DNA of 64,000 nucleotides from Albula goreensis (GCA_022829145.1 CM040764.1:8045144-8109143); one strand, 5' to 3'. Shown: positions 48,661-60,292, counted from the first letter of the stretch. A program made the numbers and translations. The notes: generated by a model not told the origin, from the letters alone.

Positions 48661-49899
48661 TTAGGTCTTTTACTTGTTTTCCTGCATCTGGATGAATTTG
48701 TGGTATAAGAAAAACCAAAGGAAGCCTTTATCCCATATTACCGTTTTCAAACAGTTAGTGGATCATGGTAGTGAATTAGGGTGGTGTACAGACAAATGTA
48801 CAAGCGGATCAGGGGAGGTTTTGGGGTGGATGAAGGAGTCGGAGTGTCTGTTTGTGGTATAGCTATGGATCGAAGGAAAATGTATTTAAAATCTGAGCCT
48901 CCAGGTGGCCTGTCCACAAAGGTGCTCGTTCAGGAAGCAGATGTGAGCCTAGCTATGGCTTAAGGCTGTTAACTCGTTACTCCCTAGTGGCCACTGCTGG
49001 TTGGCTGATGCATTGCGCCTGCTGATACAAGTACAAAGTCCATGCTGACTTTCACATGCTCTGACGTCATAGGTAGGATGTAATTGGTGGTGTGCCTGCA
49101 GTGTGTTTAGAAGTGAGGGCTCGTCGTCATGAGAACCACATGTTCGTGCCTGCCTGCTTCTAAATTAGTGGGAGAGGGTTGCTGTGGGAGGTAAAACATT
49201 TTGGCTGTGTTAAAGTGGAAGAAATTTGGAAAAATCACGAAAAAAAGAAAACATATCTTTATTTTAAAGAAAATGAGTCCATAGGCCAGATATAGGATTG
49301 AAACAATTCTCTCCAGATATAAATTTGAGAAACATCACCCAAGGAGGGAGGGATCTAGTCACAAGAGATGTTGTATGTCTCATCACTGACTAGCACCCCC
49401 TGCTGGTTAATCTGGTGTCCACTGCCCGTGTGCGCACAGCTGTGCATGAAGTGTTTTTCTTCTACTCTTCCTTCTCTGTCTGTGTGAGTGCCAGTTGCGT
49501 ACTGTGCCATGAAAAGAATCTGCTGAGGATGTCTGCACCCGATTAAACAAGACAGACGCGTAGCAACAATGAGCTCAGCTTGTCAGTTTGGTCAGGCTTT
49601 CCAAACTGTGACAAAATGGAGAAAAGGCACCCCACAAACAAACAAAAATAAAATTAATCCATAAATGAAATTCATAAATATAATGAAGAAGAGAATCTGC
49701 AGGGATTAGATGGGTCTAAAAGTATGTTTTGTTCAGATTAATTTCACAAACATCTACTATTATCATGGTATAAAAATGAGATGTACCTTTTTGTATAACA
49801 TGTTCATATAAAAATAATCTTACCATATATGCTAATATATTTTTAGCATCAATGTCATTAGCACATACTTTTTAGCACTGCCTTGCTCATACATTTAAG
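48661..49899. other. Intergenic; nothing recognised
   Basis: No gene, RNA or repeat assigned. Confidence 0.5.
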
Positions 49900-50110
49900 C
49901 ACAAGCCCTGGTATGTTAATTAAAAAAGTCTCAAACTGGGACATTAATTACCTCTCACTACAAACTGCTATCAAATGGGATCTCTTTGCTTTTGCTTGCA
50001 TTAAAGTTGCATAGGCAATTAAAAAAGCATAGTTAATGGGAACCTTTCACTTTAGCCTTTTCCAATTAACAAATGGCTATTTCATCAACCTACTTTCAAT
50101 CTGAATTAAT
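49900..50110. promoter_or_regulatory. Candidate conserved element with repeated ATTAA words
   Basis: TGTTAATTAAAAAAGTC, GACATTAATTACC, GGCAATTAAAAAAGC, AGTTAATGGG and CCAATTAACAAATGG fall within 200 bases, a dense cluster of homeodomain-type sites. Two of them share AATTAAAAAAG. No simple repeat explains it. Confidence 0.4.
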
Positions 50111-50460
50111 TTATTTCTTACTCGTTACCCTTCTATGTTTCAAACATGTTCATTTTCAACATAACATATTTATTCATTCAGAAATATGTGTTGGGTTTGT
50201 GGCTGAGCATTTAAGCCAGTGCTTGTTCAGGCTAACCATGTGATAGCACTGTGACTTTCTGTCTGTCTGTCTTTCTTTCTGTTTCCTCTGTCTCTGCTCC
50301 CTTTGCTTTTTTCACCCTTTTCGTTTCTGTCTCTTTGGAAGATGGAAGTGCGAGAACAGGACGGGTGGGTTTTCTATGGTTGGTGGCAGTCAGATGAGTT
50401 GAGTTGTGTTGGGTTGGGAGTGGGGCTTAGGTGAATATTACAGTGGGATAGGGTGAATGG
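50111..50460. other. Intergenic; CT-rich then unassigned
   Basis: TCTGTCTGTCTGTCTTTCTTTCTG near 50258 is a short degenerate microsatellite. Nothing else assigned. Confidence 0.5.
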
Positions 50461-50494
50461 TGGGGAGGGGGAGAGGGAGAGGGAGAGGGAGGGT
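50461..50494. repeat. (GGGAGA)n simple repeat
   Basis: About five GGGAGA units in a G-rich stretch. Confidence 0.85.
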
Positions 50495-50930
50495 GGGACA
50501 CACAGGTGGGGTGTTGGTTCTATGTGGATGACATGGTCTCTCTGTAGACCTGGTCATGGGCAACAGCTAAGAATAGATGTATCTGTGCATGTGAATAATA
50601 AAACTCAACCACAAAGCTTTCAATAACCACAACAGCTTGTATTTGCTCCCATGACCAAATATACCAGGCACTTATTAGAGACCAGTGGATTTTGGAGACT
50701 GGCTTTTCTTCAGTTTTACACAGCTGAACATCAAACTAATTAAACTGAGAGAAGCCAGAGCTAAATGTTGTATATTCTTAGCACATGTCTGTTGTAAAAT
50801 ATCCACAGAATCCCCAGTGTCCATACCTTAGTGTATACAGTAGTGATGCCAGTGGTGCAGTTAAAGAACATGCTTCAATGTACCAGTATTGCATTATGGG
50901 ATTTCAGAACTGAAAAGGTGATGATAAAGT

Positions 50931-51080
50931 TTTTTTTTTTTTTTACTGTATCTGCAAACTAAACACACACACACTCGCCCCCTCTCATACATACACACAC
51001 ATACTCACTCTCTCCCACACACGCACACACACATTCACTCAGTCACTTTCTCTCTCACACACACACACTCACACACACAA
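50931..51080. repeat. Poly-T tract and interrupted (AC)n microsatellite
   Basis: Fourteen T at 50931-50944, then several AC blocks separated by TCGCCC, TCATAC and TCTC interruptions. Confidence 0.9.
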
Positions 51081-51749
51081 ACTCTTGCCAGTAATCTTAA
51101 AATCTCATAGGTGGCATACAATTTATGCCATTTATCTCCTCAGTCAAGTAAATGCCATATAATAGTAGTCCAAAAAATGGAAGAAAAAAATAAATTACTG
51201 TGCTGGGAATCTGAATGGGCGCAACCTCCCCGCTGTCAGGAGGGGTCCCAATTTGGCAAGCAACCCTGGGGCTCCCCCTGCAGAAAAACGCCCCCTAGCT
51301 GCTCATGAGCCTCCTAGCGTGGGACGTCTCCACATCCAGAGATATGCCTCTCCTCTCATTTCCTCTCATTTCCCCTCCTCAGCAAGTTGGTGTCTAATGA
51401 GCTGTTGTGTATAGTTAGAGAAATAAAAAAGATTTTTTTCCTGTTTATGTGGAGGGGAAAACTGTGAGCCCAGTGGAAGTGACAGCTGGTTGTGTTTTTT
51501 GGAGATGAGGTGGCAGTTGCACAGTCGGTTGTGGGTGGCTGCTATCAAGGGCACTGCTGGGGTGTTTCTGTGGGCAGAACAGCGAGGATTTTGCTAACAA
51601 AAATAACTATTTTTTTCTGTATTCCCAGGTTAACTTTCGTTGTAATAAATGTGAGGCTAACAGTATTTCATTGTCTTTGGTATGTAAACCATGTAAGGCC
51701 TACCACAGATAAGCAGAGTAGTTAAGTGAATGTAATCTGTGATTTGGGG
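51081..51749. other. Intergenic; nothing recognised
   Basis: No gene or repeat assigned. A GC-richer piece at 51220-51330 has no signal. Confidence 0.5.
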
Positions 51750-51919
51750 CTTGTGTCTGTGTTTATGAGCTGTGTGATGTTTGTGTTTATGAAGTGTGTA
51801 ATCTGTGTTTGTTTTTGAGGTGTGTAATTTGCATGTGTTTATGAGGTGTGCGGTGTCTGTGTGTGCATAAGGTTTGTAGTCTCTGTCTGTGTTTGTGGTG
51901 TAAAGTATGTTCGGTGTGC

Positions 51920-51956
<37 letters not shown>
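51750..51956. repeat. Degenerate minisatellite ending in (GT)n
   Basis: About six units of 24-28 bp read TGTGTTTATGAGGTGTGTAATCTG with substitutions, starting near 51754, 51778, 51804, 51833 and 51859, followed by a perfect GT tract (about 51925-51954). Confidence 0.75.
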
Positions 51957-52379
51957 ATGAAGACATTTACCTAAACCATCTTACTTTCAGTGATTTTTTT
52001 TACTTGAATCGTACAGCACAATTTCAGTACAACAGTTCTAATTCCACAATGTTAATATGTCAGAAAAACATCAGGATGACTCAGTCTGGCCTTTAAATGA
52101 CGAACCACTCACTGTGTTGTTGTCTGCATATCTGCATTCAACTAAATGTGTTCACATACATTTAGATCAGATGAACACAATTTGTAGCAGAGTGCCAATA
52201 GAAAGTATGTTTTGCTGGAATATTCCATTGTATGGTTTTTCAGTTTATAGGATGAGCACAGAAATCCTAAAATGTAGCTCTGAAATATGGCCACGTACGT
52301 GTGGGTGGGGAAATGACTGCTGTGGCCCACTCTCCTGTCCAAAGGTGGAAGTTGATCGTTTTATCGTTTTATTTAGTTG
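51957..52379. other. Intergenic; nothing recognised
   Basis: Open on the + strand for over 100 codons (52057-52380) without domain; opposed by a - strand frame. Treated as chance. Confidence 0.5.
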
Positions 52380-52510
52380 AAGTAATTAGATTGAGCAGCA
52401 CCATTTATTCCGGGCGCGCCATAAATCACAACGGCGAGCAGAGCACCGTATTACCACCCGAAATAGTGCCGTAAACAGGAGAAGGAGCGTGAGGAGTGAG
52501 GCACAGAGAA
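52380..52510. promoter_or_regulatory. Candidate conserved element around a GGGCGCGCC palindrome
   Basis: GTAATTAGATTG, CACCATTTATTCC, GGGCGCGCC (52412-52420) and CCATAAATCACAACGGCG run together: CpG-rich sequence flanked by Hox-type and TAAT words in an AT-rich setting. No repeat or exon seen. Confidence 0.35.
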
Positions 52511-52569
52511 CTTGGCTTCTGAAGGACACGAGATGGACTGCAGAGAGCGGAGTACACTGCAGGTGTACC

Positions 52570-52925
52570 TGGCGGGTCCCCTGGGGGTGGGGGAGGGGGG
52601 TAAAAACAGAGGAGAGGCATGATATGTACTGGGTAGTGGGGGGGGGGGGTAAGGGCCCAGGGGACATGGGGGGGTAAGAATGCAGAGAGTTAGCCTTTCA
52701 ATTTTGGGGGGTAGTTATGGTGGGGGGACTCAGTGACATGGAGGGGATAGGAGGGGTGGGGGGTGGCAGAGAAGGGGGAATTCTGGGAGATGGGAGAGTG
52801 GAGATGGCATGTGGGTAGAGAGCTGGTGAGAGGGAGTTGGGGGGGGGTGTGAATTTGACAGCATAGGTCAGGGGAATAGGGGAGACTGAGGGGGGGGGGG
52901 AAGAGAAGAGCAGGGGCAGAGATAG
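52570..52925. repeat. G-rich strand-biased tract with quadruplex motifs
   Basis: Runs of 4-13 G on the + strand recur with TGG, AGAGA and CATGG spacers. Ideal quadruplex motifs lie at 52582-52600 and 52638-52675. Reverse-strand Pro/Ser/Leu-rich frames are artefacts of this. Confidence 0.85.
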
Positions 52926-54916
52926 GGACGGGACCACTACAGTAAGTCAGTGCTGCAGGGGACTGCCTCAGGCAGCGGTAGTGTGTCTCTGCTTAGAAAT
53001 AACCCTCACATCACCACAAGCACCCTGCCTTACTGTCACCATTTCAGTGTGTTAAACCACCCCTGATAACTGTCTGACTGACAAAACCAGGTGGTTTGGA
53101 AGACAATGAAACCTGTGTTCACAGACCTCACAAACATGTATTGGACAACGTCTTAGTCGAGTGTAAGAAATCAGGTAAACTAGAAATGCAATCCAATTTT
53201 AGTGAGTTGTAAGTTTGGACAGCTGTATGTGGGACGTTATGCACAGTGCACAGGATAACTAAGTAGTTTTGCCAGTTTTAAATAATTATTTTCCTCCCAG
53301 ATTTTCCCCTTTTTTCCCAATGAAATTAACCAGCTGTCCCTCATCACTCTCTGGTGAGGCTTGGCCAATGTGAGCTTGTGAGCAGTTAAAATTAAAGTTC
53401 ATTTTAAATCAATTTCTGAATAACCTGCAATATAACAAGGCTGTCTGTAAACGTATGCAGATGCAACCAGACCAGTAATTAGAACTACGGGGAAGCAAAC
53501 ACACAAAATATGAAAATGGTGGGGTGGGGTGCTGCACCATGACATTTTGCGAACAAGGTCAACAAAGAAGTACACAAAACTGACCTGCTGTCAAAAGTGG
53601 CAGAAAGCGCGCTGTGCTTTCTCATTATTGACTTCTCCCAAACTCTAATCCCTTAAGATTGATTTCTGAGAAGAAGTCAAGCCTGCCAATAAAATACATC
53701 TCTTGTGCAAGTCCAATTGCGGGTGAGAGCCAAGCCATCCCAAAAATCGAAGAGGACCTGCCCAGGGCATACGGACACATTCATAAACCATAACCTGGGA
53801 AAGCCCATACAGAACAAAGTTCCAAGAAGACATAACTGAGCATGCCCAGAATATTTTCACTTATCTTTGTAACTGTTACCTAAAGTTTTGGCATCTGAAA
53901 TTACATTAACAGGAACAAAAAGGAGTCAAATTGATAAAGTGGGTGTTAATGATGAAGTAAAATGATTTACTCTTGAGCCAAGTTTCCTGAGGATGAAAGA
54001 ATAAATTCACAAATAGTATCCCATTCTAAATTCACTTTGAACAGAACAGAATTCTTAGTCCAAAGGCACATAGTACTGAAAATGAGTTTTTAAAAGACTC
54101 AAAGCCTGGAACATGGATCTGAGATAAAAAGATTTTTGAGAGTGAAGAATTACATTCCAAATGGGGTGGAATTGATGACAACTAAAAATGGCAGATTTAC
54201 ATGCCATTTTCGAAAGTAATAAATGGCGGTACACTGCAAACAAAGGTGCTCTGTATTAAAAACCAGAGAAAAAGTTATCTGAAATCTATACTGGTTGTAA
54301 TAATCTGTAAATTTGTAACTTGGTACAGTTAATATTTGAAACTGGTAGATATTTCTCTAAAACGCAGTGCTGTGAAAACTTCAGATTGATGACCACCTGG
54401 TGTACCTTTATTATGTTATATATTTATTGATAATAATTTTATCTGAAAAGCATACAAGAGATGTACCATTGATATAGTTCTCTGGGAGATATTAGACTGT
54501 ACTTTTTATGTTATTGCTTTAAAACTTTTTCTCATAATTTTATCCTCAAGGATTTAACTGGATGCCGCTGACAAGTACTGGGTTCAGTATTTCAGAGTGG
54601 TACAATTATATTGAACCAATTTTGGGACACGTGGCAGTACTGCTAATAAGGTCTGCCTTTCAAAATCCACTAATTTCCTTTTTTTGACATGGTAATTGCA
54701 CATATAATTAGTAGTCGCATAGATACAACCAATGCCAAGTGCTTAGAACAGAACGAGCTGCTCTGTACCGTACGAGTTCATTTCTGGCAGAAGAGCAAGT
54801 CCGGCTGAAAGACTTTCTGTGAAAAACACAGCACAAATGTATAGTCCAGCTTTTAACTGAACTATTTCAAAACCACTGAACCTATTTTCAATTATCGCAG
54901 AGATTAAAGATAAAGG
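52926..54916. other. Intergenic; nothing firm
   Basis: The text at 53570-53860 has mixed composition, with CTCATTATTGACTTC and TGCCAATAAAATAC, and may be constrained. No exon is supported. Confidence 0.4.
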
Positions 54917-55240
54917 CAGGGACCAAATCAAATGAACTTAGTCTGTTTAAGGGCATGTTAAATTGAATCTAAATGAACTTAAGCTTTTCATAGGGGAATA
55001 CGCTATTCCATTTTAAAACGAAAAGAGCACATTCAAAAGGATATTTTAACTAGTCTCCAATGAAATAGAAAATAATGAAACGAAAAATGTATATTGTAAT
55101 GTAAAGACTGTCTTAACTGACTTACATATTCGTTTAAATTTACTTAGGTCGGGACCAAGTCAAATGAATTTAGTCTCTTTTTGAGGCGCAGGCAGTTCAG
55201 TCAGAACGGGCTCTAGTCTTTTTTAACAGCTTATGCTATC
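54917..55240. repeat. Direct duplication, about 234-bp spacing
   Basis: GGGACCAAATCAAATGAAC (54918) and GGGACCAAGTCAAATGAAT (55152) are both followed by TTAGTCTxTTT and, about 50-60 bases later, by TTTT..TACGCTAT or TTATGCTAT. Each arm is about 95 bp and they differ by roughly 25 percent by eye. Confidence 0.6.
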
Positions 55241-56479
55241 TCATATTGGACAGTCAATTTTGATTTTGAGCTGTATTTGCCCAAAGTGCTTTTGATTGGG
55301 TATCAGACAGACTATATTCAAATGACTGTATGAACCCCAGTCAAAGTCATTTTTATATGCAAATTATGCTATAACTGTTTGATCATTTAACATGATTTAT
55401 AGAATAAACAAATCTCACACAGCACTTTGGCTCAAGGCCAGTTCATCCCAGACTCCACACACTCAGGCAGAAACGGTTTTTGAATTTGGCTCAAACCTAA
55501 ACACTCAGCTGGCTTTGCTAAGCAATGGAGTTATATACAAAGCGCATCTAATCTCCCCAGTGAAATGTGTATGACGAAGACATCTCCATATGTTTCAGGA
55601 GATTGCTTGAGAGACCTGTGTAGCAGTATAACTCTCTCTCTGTGTGCGCAGGGAAATTGCCCACGGTCCGCTTCAAGTGTTATGTCATTACACGCAAGGC
55701 CCTTTCTCTCAAGTGCCGATGATCCGTCTATCCTTATGCTGCAGTATTAGCTTGAGTGCTCTGTAAATACTCCACAACTTGGGAGTACTCTTTGTGCAAT
55801 ACTACTGCATGCTCATACTGCAGAGTTCAGCTGCTCTCTGGAATACTCCCCAGCATATAGATTGCTTTGGATTTTTCCCTTCACTTTGCAAGGGCCTCAT
55901 TACGTTTTCATTGAATTTCTTCTTTCTTTGGTTCCAGTTTCCCCCCCGTTCCGTTCCCCATGAGGAGTAATCATTTTCACACTGCAGCTTTGTTTTTCTT
56001 TTTTTCCCCTCTGATCTGCAGGTAAGACAACACAGGCAGCCTTTCCCTAGTACACCATAAATTCATGTACTTTTAGTTCTGCCCAGCTCTTTCCCCCAGT
56101 CATTAGTCTGTAGCAAGCTAATTTTAGCCACGTTGCTCCCACATAGAAGCTGGCTCTTACAGACAGCGCTGCGGTGTTTTTTGAACTGAGAAATTGAACC
56201 AGTGGGTCGTAGTCTTTTTTTAAAGTCCTCCCCACCCTTTTCCTCCACCTCAACTGAATTTATCAGCTCTGACAGACTGACCCTCACGAGGAAGAAGCTG
56301 TCACACACATGACTTCCACAGCTCACGTGAGAATTAGCCTTAGCTTCCTGTCACACTGGAGAAAGTCTCACAAATTCCATATTGGCTGTCGGAGGAGCAC
56401 AAAGTCAACATAAACTCAGTTCACATATTCACAGCCACCCCCCCACACACACACCAGCTGGGACTTGTGATAAATTTTA
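55241..56479. other. Intergenic; nothing firm
   Basis: An acceptor-like TGTGTGCGCAG at 55651 and a donor-like CAG|GTAAGA at 56022 flank 370 bases with no long frame; not called as an exon. Confidence 0.4.
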
Positions 56480-56600
56480 GTGGCTTAGCCCCTATCTTTC
56501 CCTTGCAAGCCTTAGCTAATAGTTGCTTTGCAGTATTGGCCTCTGGCCATAGCCAGCCATGGCCTCCATGGTGTGGCTGGAGCTGGAGCAACTCCACTGC
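56480..56600 (-). mobile_element. tRNA-derived SINE-like repeat, copy 4, reversed
   Basis: The complement reads GGCTATGGCCAGAGGCCAAT, then ACTGCAAAGCAACTATTAGC, in the order of the 14664-14760 body (GCTATGGCTGGAGGTCC..ATTGGCAATGCAACAA..TTAGC). Strongly diverged, so low confidence. Confidence 0.35.
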
Positions 56601-57149
56601 TCTGTGAACCACCTATGGCCCCCGATTATTCTGTGTAATTCTGCTGCCAATTTGGATGACAAATCCTAATTAGTAGGTGGAACCATCTTTACAATATTTT
56701 ATATAAGTGCTAGTCACCAGCTTTTACTTTCTTCGCCCTGCAGACCACCCGAGTGTCACATCATTGCACTGTGACTAAGCCAGTCATATGACTCATCAGT
56801 GCTCCTGATGCTCCATAGACGTAGCATTTGTGGCCGGCTGTGCATCAGCCATTGACGAAGGAGCAGCGTCAGTGCATCATGCAGCACTCCATGTCATTCT
56901 GTGTGTCACATAACTGTGAAGCCATTAGGCAATTGTACATGGCTTGTGCAGGGTTACCTTGTGCTTACATTCAGTCTGTAAAAAGTTTCCAGCTTTTCAC
57001 CTGTTTAATCTCACCAGACTCCACCGGTGGCAGCCATTTTAGCACCTTTGCATGGGTCCATAGAAAAATGACGAGCGTCAGATAGAGCGAAATTCCCGTC
57101 TCTGCGTGTACTTAGCGTGAATCTTTTGATGATGCACTTCTGAATTGTG
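56601..57149. other. Intergenic; nothing firm
   Basis: GTGTAATTCTGCTGCC and CCTAATTAGTAGG near 56630-56675 are homeodomain-type words. An 85-codon frame (56828-57085) is Cys-rich but unrecognised. Confidence 0.4.
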
Positions 57150-57555
57150 AAACGACAGCCTGGCAGCATTTATCACCTTAGAGGGACCCGTCTCAAAAGC
57201 CTTTCGCTGTTTCATTTCCCCGTGTCTTCTTGTATTTTCTCCACCAAATCCCCTTTTAGGCTCTCTGCCTCAGCCATGCATGACAGGAATGTTCCCTTGC
57301 TGGTTGGCCCCCAGTGCACCATCTCACCTTGCTGGGGTTAGTTGACTCTCACATACCGGCAGCAGTTCTTATTTTCTCTGTGTCTGTGTTGCCTCTGAGG
57401 ACCCTTCTTGTCCCCGGAATTAAATGCTTCCCTTCAGAAAAACGTTTAAAATTTTTCCCCCTTTTGAGGCACAAGTGATCCCTCTTCAGAGACACAAATC
57501 AATATTGACCGTATTCCACTTTTTCCGCTCCAAACCCCAGCGCACCACCCGTTTG
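57150..57555. repeat. Paralogous block, copy 1 of a diverged duplication
   Basis: It aligns along its whole length with 59170-59565. Shared landmarks in order: CTCAAAAGC, GTGTCTTC, CAAATCCC, TGACAGGAxTGTTCCCTTG, TCTCACC, TATTTTCTC, GTGTCTG, TTGCC, CTTGTCC, TTCAGAG, CACAA, ATATTGA and CTCCAAACCCCA. The offset runs from 2029 to 2005 bp, with small indels. Identity is about 65-70 percent by eye. It has no terminal repeats or tRNA-like head. It could be an old local duplication of a regulatory element or two copies of an unknown dispersed repeat. Confidence 0.75.
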
Positions 57556-58189
57556 GCAGACAAAAACCTGCTGCTTTCCTGTGCGGAAATCTTCTCCATG
57601 CTCTGGTACATTTTGTCAGCAATGCAAATTTTCTTTTCGACCATGGAGATTTGCCAAAACCATGAGTTTGTATCAAGTTTGAAGAATGCGCTGGCAGTCT
57701 CCAGCCGGTTTGAGAGGGAATTTGCCTGCTGGAAGGGGAGCGTCTCTCCCTCTTTTACAACGATTAGCTGGGTTTTGCGACGCTGACGCATAATCAGCTC
57801 AGTGATGACAACATGGATCCCTGGGACAGCCACGAGCGCCAGCCCATCCATCTTTTTGTCTGTTAAATTTGGAAAGGCCTCCTGAATCCTCCTGCCCCCC
57901 TTCTGGAAGCTGTAGCTTCTGAAATAACCGGAAAGGTGTGGGTAGTGTGGCGACCATAACCCGAGGATTGCAGGTGGAAAAGGTCATCCCAAACTGGCCC
58001 CAAGTTAAAGGGTGCCAAACAAGACTGAGTATGTGAGACAGTATGGGCACTGACAGAACACAAGGGTCTTAGTCTGGTGAAACACTTGGGTGTTAGTGCT
58101 AACGACTTACAGCATCTCTGAGTGACCCAAGGGTGTGAAATACACACAGTAAGCAAAGGTCACAGTGGAATGAGTGTCCATCTTTCATA
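57556..58189. other. Intergenic with opposed long open frames
   Basis: On the - strand the frame is open from 57983 to a TGA at about 57486-57488 (165 codons; ATG at 57851 gives 121). It reads MDGLALVAVPGIHVVITEL and later RLETASAFFKLDTNSWFWQ. The + strand is open for 120 codons over the same bases. No family is recognised. The sequence is lightly CpG-bearing and repeat-free. One or two frames of this length are expected by chance in a window this long, so it is not called a gene. Confidence 0.3.
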
Positions 58190-58560
58190 GTGATTGTGTT
58201 TGCCATTTTTAAAAGGGCATTCTTTTGTCCTTATGGGCTCTCAGTACATTGCTCAACAAGGGCAGAGAGTGTCTCCAAACAGCGCTAAAAGAATAACGAA
58301 GGCTTTTCTTTCAGCTGATTCATTGGACAGGGCGGCGGGAAATGCCAAATTATGCACCGTTTCCCCAAACCTCTAATCTGTCTATTAATCACGATGTCGA
58401 AACGCTGAGTCGGTGCGTTTAAAACCGGAGCCAGATATGAACACGAAAGGCGAGTCTGGGGCCATCGTTCTCCCAGGGATGGCGGAGGTAATGGGAAACA
58501 CCTGAAGACGGAGCCCAAAGGGAGGGACGCGGTTCGTTTACATGGAACAGCGGCTCGTCC
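58190..58560. promoter_or_regulatory. CpG-bearing candidate regulatory element
   Basis: GGACAGGGCGGCGGGAAATG, TGTCTATTAATCACGATGTCG and GTCGGTGCGTTTAAAACCGG in a repeat-free stretch. The high CpG content against AT-rich flanks suggests constraint or a methylation-free element; no exon found. Confidence 0.35.
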
Positions 58561-59169
58561 ACAGAAGTGAACATTTTTCAGCGCTGACCTTGAAGTGTAT
58601 CACATTGTCATTGGCACACGTAACACTCCATCACCGCACACTGAAGGGAAGCAGGCTACCTTTCAGGAATGGCTCTCCACTGTAAGATTAAATGCACTGA
58701 TATTAAACTCAGTGGCCTGTAGAATAACTGATTGCGAGCGTGACATCTTTTATCACTCCGCAACTGGGCCCATTAAAAGGCCTGAATGGAAAAAGGTTAT
58801 TTGTGATTTTAACCCTTTATAGAAATTCTGTTGAGGACAAAGAATCAGGTTCCTTTTGTTTCATCACAAAGACGATGGGTGTGTTTAAGGGGGTGGGTCA
58901 GAGGTAAAGTGGTTGGAGTTGAAAGACAGAGGGTGTGGTTTTTGAATTTGTCAGACATATGGTGGGCGTGGTTTGGGGAAGGTGTGCAGGGCTTATGGAA
59001 GTGGTCCATTTTGATGATGAAAGTAATTTGAGTCAGAGAACGGTGTCGCATTCATATGCCAATGTCATGACTACAAAGCTTTTCCCCAGCACCTGCTCAG
59101 CCTGTAAGTTCTCCTCACCACACTGTTCCTACTTTTGAGTATCAGTGCCCCTTAGTTGTATGACGAGCC
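58561..59169. other. Intergenic; nothing recognised
   Basis: A GTGGTTTTTG..GGGCGTGGTTTGGGG stretch near 58930-58980 has a CACCC-type bias on the reverse strand. No gene or repeat assigned. Confidence 0.45.
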
Positions 59170-59565
59170 CTATCTAAATTATAAAGTGTGAGCCTGAAGT
59201 TAATCACTTCAGAGAGCTCAAAAGCTTTTTTTTGCAGTTTGATTTCTCTGTGTCTTCCTGCGTTTTCTGCAGCAAATCCCTTTGTAATCTTTTTGTCTCT
59301 GTGACAGGAGTGTTCCCTTGGCGCTTGGCTCCCGCACCCCGTCTCACCGCGCTGATGTAAGTTCGACTCTGCCACAGTGGCTACAGCTTTATATTCTCTC
59401 CGTGTCTGCCTTGCCATCTCTGGACTTTCTTGTCCTTGGTACTTAATTCTGACTTTCACACAAAATCACAAGTCTTCCAATGTAATCGCTTCAGAGCCAC
59501 AAGCAGATATTGATCATGCAAAACTCATGTTACTCCAAACCCCACCACAAACAAAGACAAAGAAA
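59170..59565. repeat. Paralogous block, copy 2 of a diverged duplication
   Basis: Partner of 57150-57555, in the same orientation. On the - strand 59244-59279 reads DLLQKTQEDTEK and the equivalent 57215-57250 reads DLVEKIQEDTGK, an agreement that looks codon-like. A 7-base length difference shortly upstream breaks the shared frame and copy 1 stops at once, so coding is not established. Confidence 0.75.
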
Positions 59566-59809
59566 CTGGATCTTACCAGCAGATCAAAGAAGCGCTCATA
59601 GTTTTTAGTGGGTTGTAAATAACCATTTCATAATCAGACCCCTAATGGACCAGCAGCAGGGCTGAATCCTGTGTTTAGTATGCTCGCCTTTCAGCGTGGC
59701 ACCACATTTCTGCTCCAAATATATTACAGAGCTAATAAAATAATAGACTCTATTCACAGTGTTGTTATGGTGATAGGGGGAAATTAGAGACGCCATCAGC
59801 ACACCTGTG
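59566..59809. other. Intergenic; nothing recognised
   Basis: Short unassigned stretch. Confidence 0.5.
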
Positions 59810-60000
59810 TGGGCCAAAATTACATTTACATTAAATTATCCAAAAATGTCCCAAAATGGGATCTGTAATGGAGCACATTATTTGGTGACAAAGGAGAAGG
59901 AAAAAATGTGATTATCACAATGGAGCTGTAGGATGCTAATGCAGAGCAGGAAAACAGCCCCTTGTCTTAAGCCAGACAGGACCACCTCTGTTTTAATCAG
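59810..60000. promoter_or_regulatory. Candidate conserved non-coding element
   Basis: AAATTATCCAAAAATG, TGTAATGGAGC, GGTGACAAAGGAGAAGG and TGATTATCACAATGG (GATA- and SOX-like) with GCTAATGCAG. Repeat-free; no conservation test possible. Confidence 0.3.
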
Positions 60001-60292
60001 TTGCTTAAATTTTGTTCTTCATGAAACATTAAATATTAAAAGCCCACTCCAACCAAATTAAGTCATGATTTTACTTTAAGAAAAACTCATAAAATAGAAA
60101 TTTGAAGCAGAGACTGGTGATGTAAGACGTCACATAACTAGCTTAAAAGGTTATGCCCTCTCATTTACTGATTTTATGAACAGAATATGTATGTTACCTC
60201 CGTAACATATGCAGCAAATAACATCATGGCATGTGGGAAATAGCTTTCAAAGGGAGTCAGAGAATTGAGTCTTACCAGTCAAAATACTGAAA

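Noticed and set aside
52698..52937. Pro/Ser-rich frame on the - strand
   Set aside because: Complement of the G-rich simple tract.
55652..56021. 370-base block between acceptor-like and donor-like sites
   Set aside because: All frames are interrupted and no family is recognised; such site pairs are common by chance.
60037..60260. Second possible copy of the 2664 MITE, starting TTAAAAGCCCACTCCAACC
   Set aside because: Only the first dozen bases resemble the element; no matching right end or interior.
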